Source: Camellia lanceoleosa
Lineage: Eukaryota; Streptophyta; Magnoliopsida; Ericales; Theaceae
Length of the DNA: 64,000 nucleotides
Assembly: GCA_025200525.1 (NCBI GenBank)
Contig: CM045770.1
Location: 119,761,429 to 119,825,428 of the forward strand
Direction: 5' to 3'
This document shows, in pieces, positions 46,956-60,130 of the stretch; the stretch's first letter is position 1, and every line of letters begins with the position of its first letter. The position numbers were made by a program, and so were the translations under genes. The notes beneath the pieces were generated by a model. The model was given only the letters and a program-made list of their open reading frames with translations, had not been told where the DNA came from and ran no database searches.

Positions 46956-47048
46956 ATGGGTTTGTCTTTCCCATCATCAAAAGACTCTAAAAAAGCTTCT
47001 CAAAAGACCTCAGCTTTTATTTCTTTGTCTGCCATTAATTTCCCATAA
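46956..47048 (+). CDS. Upstream ORF (30 codons), copy B
   Basis: Same 30-codon frame as 12,404-12,496, with intact start and stop. The second upstream ORF of copy A is absent here because its ATG reads ATTG. Confidence 0.3.
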   Translation: MGLSFPSSKDSKKASQKTSAFISLSAINFP

Positions 47049-47369
47049 ATCTAATACTTCACTTCTGCCCACCCTCCCCACACATCTCCTTCTCTCCGAC
47101 ATCTCCTTTTCTCTCTCTCTCTCTCTGGGTATTGTTCTCAACCTCCATTGAACATTCCGGCCAACTCACTGGAGACCCCCTGTTTTGGGTTGTTCTTAAA
47201 ACTCCACTTTCTTGCGAGAAAACACGAGGGAAAGAGACGGAAAGCCTGTGCTTTAGTTTCTTACTCTGTGAAATCTCCATCTGGGTTTTGTGATTTACCT
47301 CATTTTCTCATCTGGGTTTTCCTCAAATCCCTCATAAACCCATTCAATCACTTAATAAAACAAGTGAAA

Positions 47370-50300
47370 ATGATCAAACTCAGTGACCTGTACCATGTTC
47401 TCACAGCTGTTGTTCCACTCTATGTGGCCATGATCTTAGCCTATGGCTCGGTGAAATGGTGGAAAATCTTCAGCCCTGATCAGTGTTCAGGCATCAACCG
47501 TTTCATTGCCCTTTGCAGTCCCTTTGCTTTCTTCCCACTTCACCTCCTCCAACAAGCCCTATGCCATGAACTACAGGTCCATAGCTGCTGATTCTCTTCA
47601 AAAAGTCGTAGTCCTTGTGGTTCTAGCCATCTGGTCAAGAACAAGCTCTAGAGGCTGTCTTGAATGGGCCATCACTCTGTTTTCTCTCTCCACACTTCCC
47701 AACACTCTTGTAATGGGGATTCCTCTGTTGAAAGGCATGTATGGCAATGACTCAGGAAGCCTCATGGTCCAAATAGTTGTCCTCCAATGCATCATTTGGT
47801 ACACTTTGATGCTTTTCTTGTTTGAATACAGAGGAGCTAGGCTTCTCATTGCTGAGCAATTCCCAGACACTGCTGGGTCCATTATCTCTTTCAGAGTTGA
47901 CTCTGATATCATATCTCTTGATGGTAAAGAACCATTGCAGACTGAGGCTGAGGTTGGTGAAGATGGGAAGCTTCATGTAACAGTGAGAAAATCAACCAGT
48001 TCAAGGTCTGAAATATTCTCAAGGAGATCCCATGGGCCTAATTCAGGTGTTTCATTGACACCACGCCCATCAAATCTAACAAATGCGGAGATTTACTCTC
48101 TGCAATCATCAAGAAACCCAACTCCTAGGGGTTCTAGTTTCAACCACACTGATTTCTATTCAATGGTGAATGGAAAGAATGCTAGCAATGTGAGCCCTAG
48201 GCAATCAAACTTTGGAAATTTGGGTTTTGATGAAGAGAATGGAATTGGTGGATTTGGGAATCAGTCAAGGGCTAATGGGGTGTATGGGCAGGAATTCAGG
48301 GTACCCTGCTCCGGCGAATGCCGGGATTTTCTCTCCGGCAGCGGGGCCGGTGGGAAGAAGAGGGCAAATGGGGGAGAGGGTGGGAAAGATCTTCATATGT
48401 TTGTTTGGAGCTCGAGCGCTTCGCCGGTATCGGAGGGAGGATTCATGTGTTCAGAGGAGGAGATTATGGAAATGAGCTTGGTGGTGTTACACACACCAAA
48501 GGTTCGAAACTCTTGATCTTTTCACAATACTATTATTCGGTTTGTTTGATTTGAATGATTCCTTTGATGGATTGTTATTTTGTTTACATATGATTGTGCA
48601 TGATTTTCAAAATATTCTTGGAGCTTTTTCTACTTTTGATGTAACTAAACTTTGACTTGTTGAATTTGTTTTTGGATTTAGCTTCTCTACCTACTTCTTG
48701 GTGTAGGTTGTTTGTCTGTCTGTCATTTGTTTTTTTCTAATCTGTTTGTGGCAAGTATAGGGTTGTTCTTGTTCTTGCTTTTCATTGCAAATCCTATGAT
48801 ATTTTTGGTCTTATTTGTCTCTCTTGCTACATCCATTGATGTTATTGTCACCAGACCCAAGTTTTTTAAGTTTTCATTCATATTAGGTTGTTTTTGTTGG
48901 GTTTTGTTTGTTTGTTGGTAATGTTTTTTTTGCTAATGTGATTCTGCGCCAGTATGGATTTCTTCTTGTTCTTGCTTTTTTATTGCGAATCCTATGATTT
49001 TTTTTGGGTCTTATATGTCTTCTCTTGTGAAATCCATTAATGTTAGAGTTTTGTTACCAAACCAACCTTCTTAAACCGATTTCTCAAAGTCAAAGATTTT
49101 TTGCAAACATGATGTCCATTAGGTTCTCCTAAACTATTTTAAAGTACGTGTTTACATGATTCAAGGCTGAAGTCAACTTCAATAATCATTGTCGAATAAG
49201 TTCACAGCTATTTTAGTTGGGGAAATAAAGTTCTAAAAAATGTGGGTTTGGTAAGCAACTCCATTAGTGTTATTTGTTATGTTAATGGTTAGTGATGTTA
49301 TTTATATTGTAATGATTAGATTATGATGAGTACGGTCGAGACGAGTTTAGTTTTGGAAATGGACCGGTTGCAAATGGGGCTGACCGAGAGGGACCGGTCC
49401 TCTCTAAGCTCGGTTCAAGCTCCACAGCCGAGCTCCACCCCAAGACTGGTGCTCAAGGGGAATCCAAGACAACCTCAATGCCACCTGCTAGTGTTATGAC
49501 CCGACTTATTCTGATAATGGTGTGGAGGAAGCTCATTAGGAATCCAAATACTTATTCCAGCCTATTTGGTCTCACTTGGTCTTTGATCTCGTTCAAGTAT
49601 GCAAATTTAATCCAATCATTCAGTTCAATAGATCGGTTTATAATTTATTATTTAGGTCTCTGACTATTGTTTGTTATCTCGGCAGGTGGGGTATTGTGAT
49701 GCCTGCAATAATAGCCAAATCGATAGCTATCCTATCCGATGCTGGTCTTGGAATGGCAATGTTTAGTCTAGGTATGTTAATTTATGAAAATCCCATTTAA
49801 GATTTTCAACATGGTTTCCAGGAAATTTAGGTTACACATGCAATGCTCATATGGAAATGCAGGTTTGTTCATGGCATTGCAGCCCCGAATCATTGCTTGT
49901 GGGAACACAATTGCTTCCTTTGCCATGGCCGTTCGATTCCTCACAGGTCCAGCAGTCATGGCTGCTGCTTCCATTGCTGTTGGATTACGAGGTGTACTGT
50001 TGCACATTGCAATTGTTCAGGTTAGGAATTAAAAATACATTTTGTTATTCATGGTAATTTTTTTCCTTTCGGTTTTCTGAATTTAGCAGATTTTGATACA
50101 CGTCATTTGTATGAATTATTAGGCAGCTCTTCCACAAGGAATTGTTCCTTTCGTCTTTGCCAAGGAATACAATGTTCATCCTGACATACTAAGCACCGGG
50201 TTCGAACTCAACATTTGTTTCTTATTTCTAGCTTCTCATCTGTTAAATTGCAATTATCTACATACCTAATGGTAGTATGCATTTCTGCATATGCATGCTT

Positions 50301-50792
50301 TGATGCATGTCTGCATTCATGTCAAGAAAATAAGTCATCTAGTGCATGACGCCTCTGCTAAAACAAGATTAGATCAAGGCAAGATATATGCAGCCTTATC
50401 CTATTTGAGCTTTGCTAAAATAAGTCATCCCATTTTGGCAAGCTGGCTTATAATAGGTTGTTTGGCATGCCCATTTCCCGTGAAAAAGCCAAAAGAGTTG
50501 GGAATAAGCTAAATAAACTAGCTTTTGGATTTTTTTAGCATAGACTTATTTGTGAGCTTAATGGTTGTATGTAAAGACGCGAGGGTTGGCCCGGTTGATG
50601 AGAGTGATCGCGGCTTATTGCTGTGAGTGCATGTTTGAATGTACAAAGTTCTCACATGGAAACATAACATAATTGATGCTTACTTTGTCTCAACTAATGT
50701 TGATTAAACTGATTTTTGGTTGCAGGGTCATATTTGGGATGCTAATAGCTCTTCCTATAACACTGGTTTACTACATCTTGTTGGGACTTTGA
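47370..50792 (+). pseudogene. PIN: PIN-FORMED auxin efflux carrier, copy B, frameshifted as sequenced
   Basis: Same six-exon structure as copy A: 47,370-48,501, 49,320-49,596, 49,686-49,771, 49,863-50,020, 50,123-50,199 and 50,726-50,792, all splice sites intact and exons 2-6 equal in length. Exon 1 is 6 bp shorter through four deletions: 2 bp near 47,512 (ctcttt to cttt), 2 bp near 48,291 (gggg to gg), 1 bp near 48,347 (ccc to cc) and 1 bp near 48,438 (ggg to gg). The first creates a stop at 47,589-47,591, leaving about 73 codons; the four together restore the frame. Outside a patch at 47,505-47,575 all substitutions I find against copy A (seven in exon 1, one in exon 2, two in exon 4) are synonymous. 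It is either a very young pseudogene or a functional gene with consensus errors; I lean to the latter. Confidence 0.9.
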
Positions 50793-53711
50793 AGTTGAAG
50801 CACTAAAGCTGCTGCTGAGAGACTTAACTAGTCACAAAATTAGATCTGACCCTTTTGGAAACTGGTATTTTTGGCTTCTAACAGAAGAACATAGAAGGAA
50901 GAAATTCAGAACTTAGTAGGAAAGAGAAAAGATGGTTAAGAGAAGAGGGAAATGCTAAGAAGATAAGACCTCTTTTACAAAAGGCTGATAGGGAGAGAAG
51001 ATTGAAGAAACATCATTTCAAAAATGATATAATGATCACCATTGGCAGCTTAGAGTAGTAATTTTTTGATGTCTTTTTTCTACTTCTACTTTGTTATGAA
51101 CCACCTTTGTACCCTTTTGTGCTCTTGTTCTTTTGATGAAGTTAAGCTTGTTTGTAGTTGAGAGATACCACTATATATATATTAGCCTTTTTTTGAAAAA
51201 AGTGTTAATAAGGATTCTATAAAAGTAACTGAAAAATTAGTTTGAAAAGCTAAAATATAAAATAAAATAGAATTGTGGTGTATATTTAAATTCAATGTGA
51301 CGAATGAATTTGGGTCATATATTTTATTTTATTTTAATTTTGATAATTTTTTGGATAATTTCTTTGAAGATTCCCTATAGAAAGATTTTAACTCAAACCA
51401 GAACACTATTCACAATGAAAAAAGAAACTTCTGAAAAACGTGCTTGTGAACGGAAAAAACGAGGGCAACCAAACAGTGCCTATGTTTTCAGCCTTTGAGC
51501 ACCAAGCCTGTCTTGTGAACTTTGTTTTCTTTCTTTCTAATAAATTTATAGGTAAATTACATACGCTAACTTCTTTTTCAAGTTTGAAAAAATATGAGGC
51601 TTGTTTCCGTTGATGCTGACATTGGTGATGCTACCATGTTTTTCTTCTTTTTATGTTATAATGTGAACGTTTGCATTATTATTTTTATAAACAAGGTTTG
51701 TTTTTGTAATTGTATAACTTGATACAATGTTAATGTGAATCTCTACATTAACATTGTGAATTAACATATATATGTGGATATAATATGAAAAATACCATTG
51801 ACAATTATCTATGTTCACATAATATTGTTTATGTTTGTCAACTTAATATTCACATTATGTTTGGGTAGAATGTAAAAATTTATGATGTGGTTGAGGAATT
51901 GGTGATATTGTTATGATGCTTGATAGTATGTAATCATTGTGAATATTCATATCGGTGCTATTTGGTTATAAATGTATACATATAACCATTGTCTTAATGT
52001 ATATCGTTTTAAATATAATATTGATGTAAACTTTAACATTGACAGTGATAATGAGCATTCCCTTCTAGGAACTTAGTCACACCCAATGTTACATGGGTAT
52101 GGAAATATTGTCATTCACATGAGTGACCATTCCTATTTATGCCCCATTAACAATGTGGACGTTAACATATTTGATTTCATAAATGTTGAATGTGAATATT
52201 CACACTAATAATGTGTTTATGTCAATGTTGCACGCATACCTCACAATTCTATTAAAACCAAATTTAATGTTCATATCAATACTCACCATTTGTGCATGCC
52301 CATGTAATAGATGTTGGACCTAAATTCCACACAAAGATGAAGAGGGAGGAGTATCATGTCAAAAAGAAGAGCATGTCTATAGGGAGAAGCATCTACATCA
52401 ATATGCATCGTGTCAATTATCGATCAAATATTATGGACTTAGTGAAATTGATGACGAGTAACAAGTTCTTAAAGGTCCAATTAGACTACTTGAGCCAAAT
52501 TTCATTTTGGATATTATTTGATGTATTGATAAATGCTAACATCGACCAATACATGAAGTTTGATAAAGTCATCATATGCATGTTAAAAACATATAAGCTT
52601 GCTAAAAACTATTATTGATGTGAATATTATAGTTTTCTTCGATACAAAACATATGATTTACATACAAAATCAATGTATCCACTATCAATAGATATAAACT
52701 TCACATCCTTTTGCGATTTTGTAAACATTAAAGTACATTGGACAAAAGAACTAGAATTCGTTATTTTGGTGGTCTAATTAGGTACATTGGTATGTTGTTA
52801 TAATATTTGTTATTACAAAGTCAATGCTAATATTCACATTAGTTTCTGTTACTTTATAATTGTATCACATAACTATTGACTTAATGTGACTAAATTAATT
52901 TTTTTGATATTTTTATTCGTGATATTAACATTCATATCAATAATCTGATTGTTCATAAATGTATACTTCATGTTTGTATATATACAGAAATAATGATTTT
53001 GTGGTTATTGAAATGTTGATATTGTCATATTCTTAGAAATTATAAAATCAATATGAATATTCACATTGTTGTCAGTTGCTTTATAATTGTATACACATAA
53101 TCATTGGCTTAATGTAATTTATAGGCAATGCGATTTTAATGTGAACTTTAATATCATCATCCCATAATGATAATTAATACTTTGAAACCAATGTCAGAAT
53201 TCACGTAAACATTCAAATTCATATATTCTAGTGTGAACATTCACGCCATGTTTATATTTAAAATGAAAATTGAGGCTTATGGTTGTGTAATTTGATGCAA
53301 TGTTGATGTGAACTTTAACATCACTTTGTCACAGTGGTAATGAACAAAGTGAAAATATATTCACAATTTAATATTATATGAGTGTATGAATATTAACACC
53401 AATCAACAACACAATAACAATTTTTCATTTCAAATTAATGTGGATATTAACACTGATTAATGATGTGATGATATTTACAAAAATCGGAAACAATGGCAGC
53501 AACATAATTAGAAATACAAAAAATTGTAATCTTTCCAAAAATTAAAAAAAAAACCATCCCCTAAATCCTTATCGTCATCATCATCTTCATCATTATCACT
53601 ATCATTAACAATCCCTACAATTCCATCATTATACCAATCCAAATTAAACCAAACCCACCTTCGATGAACAAGTTTGTAACAATATCAACTGAATACAATT
53701 TTGAGTTTCAA

Positions 53712-53764
<53 letters not shown>

Positions 53765-54480
53765 AGGGGAGGGCTAAAATCGCAACTATGGCAGAAATAG
53801 AGTTTTGAAATATTCTCTCTCTCTTCAATCTCAACCATCGTGTAACAAAAAAACCCTATCATAATCGTAATGTCTCTACGATCTTTGACTCGAAAAAAAC
53901 AGAGCTTCAACCTGCAACAATGGAATAACACAAAACTTTTAACTCAAATCAATAATAGAAGAACATAAAGCTTCAAACACAAAGCGATAATGGAAGGATA
54001 CAAAACTGCACTGCAATAATGGAGGCACACACTATTTTCTCGCTACCACATATAAACCAGAACTTCAAAACCCTACAAAATAGATATTCAAAACGCATAA
54101 ACCAAATCATAACAAAGGGTATAATAGTCTCAAAAAAACTATAGAAACGTTAATAGTGCAACGGTTGATAATTTGTACTACCAAAACATAACAAAGGGTA
54201 TAATAGTCCCAAAAAAATTACAAATCAAGAAAAAAATGATCTCTTAGTATAAAATTTTAAAATATATGAGACTTGGTAGTACATTAGAATATCTTATGAA
54301 TTTATTGGACTATGAGTCAACATAATAAGATTTATAAATAAATCTTTCAATAAATTAATATTTTGTAATAACTTTATACTATTTTAATTGTCGCAGAAAT
54401 AAATATTTTTTCTTTGTTATCCGTATGATTTACAAAATTAAGTGTTATATAAATAAAAATTTTAACATAATTATATCATG
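50793..54480. other. Non-coding flank of PIN copy B
   Basis: Counterpart of 16,239-19,867: probable 3' UTR, then the AT-rich region with recurrent 'gaatattcacatt' motifs. The GTG-started 108-codon frame recurs at 52,292-52,618. A small difference near 53,197 replaces 'taattgaggcttgtgaac' with a longer AT-rich string. Confidence 0.5.
53715..53762. repeat. (GT)24 microsatellite
   Basis: 24 uninterrupted GT units, against nine at the matching site in copy A (19,137-19,154). Confidence 0.95.
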
Positions 54481-54753
54481 CACTTCACCTGTTTTAAAAT
54501 TATTTTATTTTTTATTTTAAAAAAAATATTAATCTATTTTCAAAAATTAAAGAATAAAATAATATAAATTTATTATTTTATCATTCTTTTAAATTTATTA
54601 ATAACACAAAAAGTACAATTATAACAATTGATATTTTTAAAAAAATATATATTATCAAAGAATGATTTAAAAAAATTATATTTTTAAAATGTAATAATTA
54701 TATTATTAAAAAAATTAATTTTTTTAAAAAAATTTATTTCGGAACGGAAAGAG
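54480..54753. mobile_element. Stowaway-like MITE, copy B
   Basis: Counterpart of 19,870-20,145 with the same imperfect termini. Confidence 0.5.
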
Positions 54754-55449
54754 TATTTTTAAAAAAAAATTTAAGCGAAATATTTATCCTAAATTTATTT
54801 TTGTATATATATATATATGATAGGTAGAGGAGGCGGTGGGCCTAGCAAGCCTAGGTCTGCTTGTCCTCTCTCTGCTTTCTGCTTTTGTTTTCAATCCAAT
54901 TTATGATTGAAGGTAGTTGCTATCTTTGTGTGGCCTAGGCTAGGCTCTAGGTGTAGGCTATGTCGGTTCACAAGAAGTATAAGTCACTGTTTGGCAGGTT
55001 GGAAAAAGCTGGTTCTTATAGAAATATTTTTTTAATGAATGTTATTTTATAAGGATATACTTATTAGTAAAAAAATTAGAAAAATTGTACAAATCTTTAA
55101 AGTTGCTTTGACTACTGTAAATGACTGATGTGGCATCCAAAGCTTATCTTAAAAGAGTTGGAATTTGACATTATTTTGGGTCATTAATGTCTGCAAAAGG
55201 AGCAGTTAATTTTCTGATTAGGGAACAACTTTGCCCCGGCTCCAAATCAGATAAGCCTTCTACTTAATTTTTTATTTTTTTAATTATTTTAATTTAGAAT
55301 TAAAAAATCTTATTTAGAATAAATTTTTTAATTTTTTTAATCTTTATAAAAAAAATAATAATTATAATTTAAATATAACATTTTATCTGATTAATTTTTT
55401 ATTTATTTTTTATTAAAATAACTCTAAACAATATGCCAAACACCACCTG

Positions 55450-57694
55450 GTTATGTAGGTGCATTACGAAATCACATCAATGATTTGAGTCATCGTATGA
55501 ATCTCGTCTGATTATTTTATTTTTATAAAAAATTATATTAATTGAATATTAATAATTATCTAATTATATTAAATTTATGTCAATAATAATTACAATTTAT
55601 AAAATCTATATTATATATTAAGTAAAAAGAACTTTTTAACTACTGGGTGTGTTTGATTGGGGGATAAGAGGGGGAATGTCCGGCCTCCTTCCTTATCCGT
55701 CGTTTGATTTTTTTTTAGTCTGCTGGACTCCATGCCCGGTCGGACTCCATGTCCCCCATATGGGGGACTATCCTGTCTTGAGGGGGGGTGTGGTATTGTT
55801 TTGGAGAAACTAATCACTATTGGGATTAGATGCAAAAATGACAATTTTGACCCTCTACTATTTAATTATTTATTATATTTAATAAAATTCAATAAAATTT
55901 AAATGTCTCAATTTAAAAATAAAATAATTTTATTTAACTTTTTATTAATGTTTTATTTATTTAATTTTTTAAAATAATTTTTTATAGATATTTTATTGAT
56001 GTTTTATTTTAAAATTTTGTTTATAATTTATTTAATTTCATTATTTAAATTGTAATAGGTGTTTTATTTAAAATTTATTTAAAATTTTAATTAAAAAAAT
56101 AATATAAATTTTTTATACAGGTTATACAATATTTTATTAAATCAAATTTAGTAGTTATTTATTTATTTAATTGTGTGAAAAAATAAATTTATGTAAAAAA
56201 AATAAATTTAATTTATATTATTAAATTAATGATATTTTTTGTATGTAAAAAAATAAACACAGTAATGTTTTGTATGTAAAAAAAATAATGATTTGTTATA
56301 CAGTAATGATTTAAAACAAATTTTATTGATATTTTATTTATTTATTTATTTATTTATTTTAAAAAAATAAATTTATTTAATTAAAAATAACTAAAATATT
56401 AAAGATATGTTTAATATTGCTATTCCTTAATAAACAATTAAAAAAGGGCAAAATATTCTTTTGTTCATTTATCTTATCTAGTCCGTCCAACTAAACGTTG
56501 GATTCACTAAAAATAGTCATTTCCAGACATCTAATTCCATGAAAAAACAAACACAAGATATATATCCAATCCGACCAAATAGTCCGGGGGATTCACAGTC
56601 CCAGGATTCAAGTCCGATGGATTCTAATCTCTCCTTATCCAGTCCGCCCAATCAAAGGTCTCGTTTGGTGTAGCTGTTAAAACAACTTATAGATAGTTTA
56701 ACAGATTATAGATTATGACTTTAATCAGAAGTTGTTAATCTGTTTGGTGTAGCTGTTGGATTATAGATTTAAGTTGCTGAGTAGTATTTGTTAAACAAAC
56801 TGTGAAATAGTTTTTTCAATTAATTTTTATTTTTTGTTTGTCTACATTTCTCATAAAAAATAATAATAATAATCTATAGTCCATTTAAGTCTTTTTCTAT
56901 TTTTAAAAAAATAAAAAATAAAAAATTTGTCAGTATAACCATAAATTAACATGTCCACAGCAGAAGTTGATAATCAGAAGTAAGGGGTGAGCAGCTTGTC
57001 AGAATCAGTTTTTTTGAGTTAAAATAAGCCGTTACAATAAGAAGTTATTTGAAATAAGTTTAACCAAACAGTCAAAAATAACTTTTTCAAAGCTAAAAGC
57101 CATAAGTTAGCCCTGAAAAGCTGAAACAAACACCACCAAACACACCCCTAAGGTCCGTGAGAATTTCAATATCTCAATCTGAATTTTCGAAATTTTTTAT
57201 TTAAAAAAAAAAAAACTCAGCATTTATTGATTTAGTCAAAATCTCTGATCAGTATTTATTAACTTTTTTCAATCCACATGTCTTTCCATATGCCTGCATT
57301 TATTGATTTTGTTAAAATCACTGATCAACATTTAAAATCTCCCCATACAAATAATTATAGTTATAGCCCATGCATAGTTACTGCAGTAACATTTTTAATT
57401 TCTCATATACACTATAGTTAGTGATAAAATTGTTAAATTATTTTTATAAAAAATCTTAAAAAACATATTTTATATATTAAAAAAAATTTAAAATAAATAT
57501 AAATATCTATAATTATCCAGTGCATAATACGAATGATAGACTAGTAAATTATTAATACAAATATAATATGATAAAGTGATTATTAATATCCGATTAATAT
57601 AAATTTTTATAAAAATAAAATACTCGATAAGACTTACGTACTAAACAATTTAAATTATAAAAATAAATTATGTAATAGACCCGCGATGGTCTAA
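55450..57694. mobile_element. Nested MITEs, copy B
   Basis: Counterpart of 21,013-23,230: foldback halves at the two ends and the TTTGATTGGG-ended element plus a second TIR element between them. Small local rearrangements relative to copy A occur around 55,710-55,770. Confidence 0.5.
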
Positions 57695-58242
57695 CAATAC
57701 ATACGTTCCAGTTGAGAATCTCAACTGAAGGGAAGCGTGAGCCTTCTAATAATGTGTTCCACGAGATGCAAATTAGTTTTTGCTTTGGTTTTATTTTTGT
57801 TTTCAGAAAATTTTTAAAATTAAAAAAATATCTGTTTTGGTAAATAGATTTTAGAATTATAAAAATTGAAGAATTAATCAATACAGAATTTTATTTTATT
57901 TTTTTCCTTGGGTCAAGAGGGTGTTTGGGGGCTTTGCTCTCATTGATTTTTTTTGGGGCGCTCAGGTCATTTATACCTTAAAAAAAAATAAAAATAAAAA
58001 AATTTAATACTTCAATTTTTTAATATTCTCAATTAAATTATTTAGAGTTATAATTTATGCTCAATATATTTTATATTTTTTCATAAATTACATTTCAAAA
58101 TAAAATTATAATTTCATAATACACTCAAACTCAAATAATAAATGAATCAATTCAAAAAAAATTCCTTCCATCTCTTTCTCTCTTCTCAATTGCGGTACTC
58201 CATCGCTCTTGTCATTGACAAATATTGACAAAGGAAAAGGAT

Positions 58243-58577
58243 GGGTTGTTTTGAGAAATTAGTAAAAAGTTAATTTTTGAATTTTTATCAAGTTTTTTGA
58301 TTTTTTTGAAAGTAATTTGAAAAATTGATAAAAAGCTGACTTTTTGTTTTTTGGTTTAATATTTATTTATAGTGTTAAATCAAATTAAAATGACCAAAAT
58401 ACCCTTACCCAACATAAGAGAGTTATTTTTTTTTTTAATTTTTCATAAGCCCTAATTTGTAATTTTAAAACTGCATTTTTGACACTTGCCAAATGACTTT
58501 TCTGGCATTTTTGGCAGCCACGTTTTTAGACATTTTGTCCGAAAACGTGGCTTTTTATCATGTTCCCAAAATGGCAC
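58243..58577. mobile_element. TIR-type MITE, copy B
   Basis: Counterpart of 23,778-24,112, with substitutions and a small expansion near 58,503. Confidence 0.55.
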
Positions 58578-59406
58578 ATTGTTTCACTCCCATAAGTAGA
58601 TAAATGGGCATTGATTTAGACCATCTTAAAACACATTGATTTAGACCCTCTTAAAACTCCCAACACCCCCCCTCCCCAACACACACGTAGGGATTGAGAA
58701 TTGGGAGAGAAAAAAAATAAAAAATAAAAAATTGACCAATCAAAAATAAAAAGAGTCAAGAGAGTATCTCCCAAAAGAGTCCCAATCTTTATTCTAGATA
58801 AATTTCTCATGTTTATTGATCTTCACTGAAATTGGTCAGTGCTGGTATGCTGAACATATTGTCTATGTTAGGCTCCAATAGATTGAGCAATATTGACATA
58901 AAACAAGCAAAATATATGTTTTTATGTAAAATAAATAAATAAATAAAATACATAAATCAAGAAGTATACTTTGATATTAATGTGAATACCTGCTCCCTCT
59001 TTGATGGATTGTTTTAAAAAATATTTTTAACTATTATTCTCATTCGTTGTTTAATTTTGTTCAAATTTTATTTTATTTGTAATGTTAATGATAATGATGA
59101 GTTTTGGTGAGGTGAAATTTTAGAATGAGAAAGAAAATGAAAAGAAAATAATTACAACTTTGACAAGAATATAAAGATACTTAAATATAAATAATACGTA
59201 TAAATAATTAGGAGATATTATAAGAAAAAGAATATTTTATTTGAAAGTTTAATGTATATTATCTTTTTTAATAAATTTATATTAAAATATAATACAAATT
59301 TAAATTTAAAAATTTTAATTAGACGTATTAAGTTGTTATTTGAGTGTAAATAAAATTACCTTTACAATTCAACTCTCTAGAATTCTTCAGTTGTTTTGAG
59401 TGAAAC
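58578..59406. other. AT-rich intergenic sequence (copy B)
   Basis: Counterpart of 24,113-24,940; the C-rich patch near 58,665 is shorter than in copy A. No gene seen. Confidence 0.45.
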
Positions 59407-59414
59407 AATGGCCT

Positions 59415-59623
59415 GTTTGGTAGAGTCAATTAGGCTATGAAACAGCTTATAGCTTATAACATAACTTTCCAGTGATTTCCCTTATTCTAAGCATATCCGC
59501 ACTCACGAATAAGTGATTTCCAGCTTCCACAAAGCTATAAGCTATAAGCATAAGCTAAACCAAACATATCAAAACAGCTTAAATTAAGCTATAAGCTGAT
59601 TTTAAGCTCTGACAAACAGGGCT
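59415..59623. mobile_element. MITE insertion unique to copy B, 8-bp target-site duplication
   Basis: 209 bp flanked by identical AATGGCCT repeats (59,407-59,414 and 59,624-59,631). Copy A has one uninterrupted AATGGCCT at 24,941-24,948. The termini contain opposed CTGTTTGG and CAAACAG motifs, and the interior is built of 'agcttatagc', 'aagctataagc' repeats in both orientations. The 8-bp duplication and terminal motifs suggest a hAT-type MITE. Confidence 0.85.
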
Positions 59624-59829
59624 AATGGCCTTTTTTGAGAAATGGGTTATAATTCACTTCTCAGATTATAATTCATTTCCTCTCTCATAAAAAAAATTAT
59701 TTATAAATAATTTTTTACTAAAAAATTAATTATAACCATCTTCCTGAAATAGCTCAATGTCATTTTGGTTAAGGTATAAATAAAAATAAATAAATAAATA
59801 AATAATTGAGGGATAGAATAGAATGTTGT

Positions 59830-60130
59830 ATCAGCTCCCTCGGCCTCTCCCTCACTCTATTTCATCTTCTCTGTCTCTCTCCGTGTCGCTCTTCCTTATC
59901 CTCCCTTCCCACCCTCTGCAAAACCTAACCCCGATGACCCTACCCTTTTCGTGATTACCGCCACCAGCCTTTGCAAACCCTGCCACCAAGTTCCTTTCCC
60001 ATCAAACGACGGCTCCACCCGCCGCTTGGGTCGCCAAAGTGGGCTGGTGCAACTTTTGTTTTCTTCTAATTCTTTAACAAAAACGACGTCATTTTAACGA
60101 ACTGCAGGAAAATTATAGGGAGTTGCACTC
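59830..60130 (+). other. GC-richer, CT-rich island, copy B
   Basis: Counterpart of 25,140-25,440; almost identical, and equally without an ATG-initiated gene that I can recognise. Confidence 0.3.
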
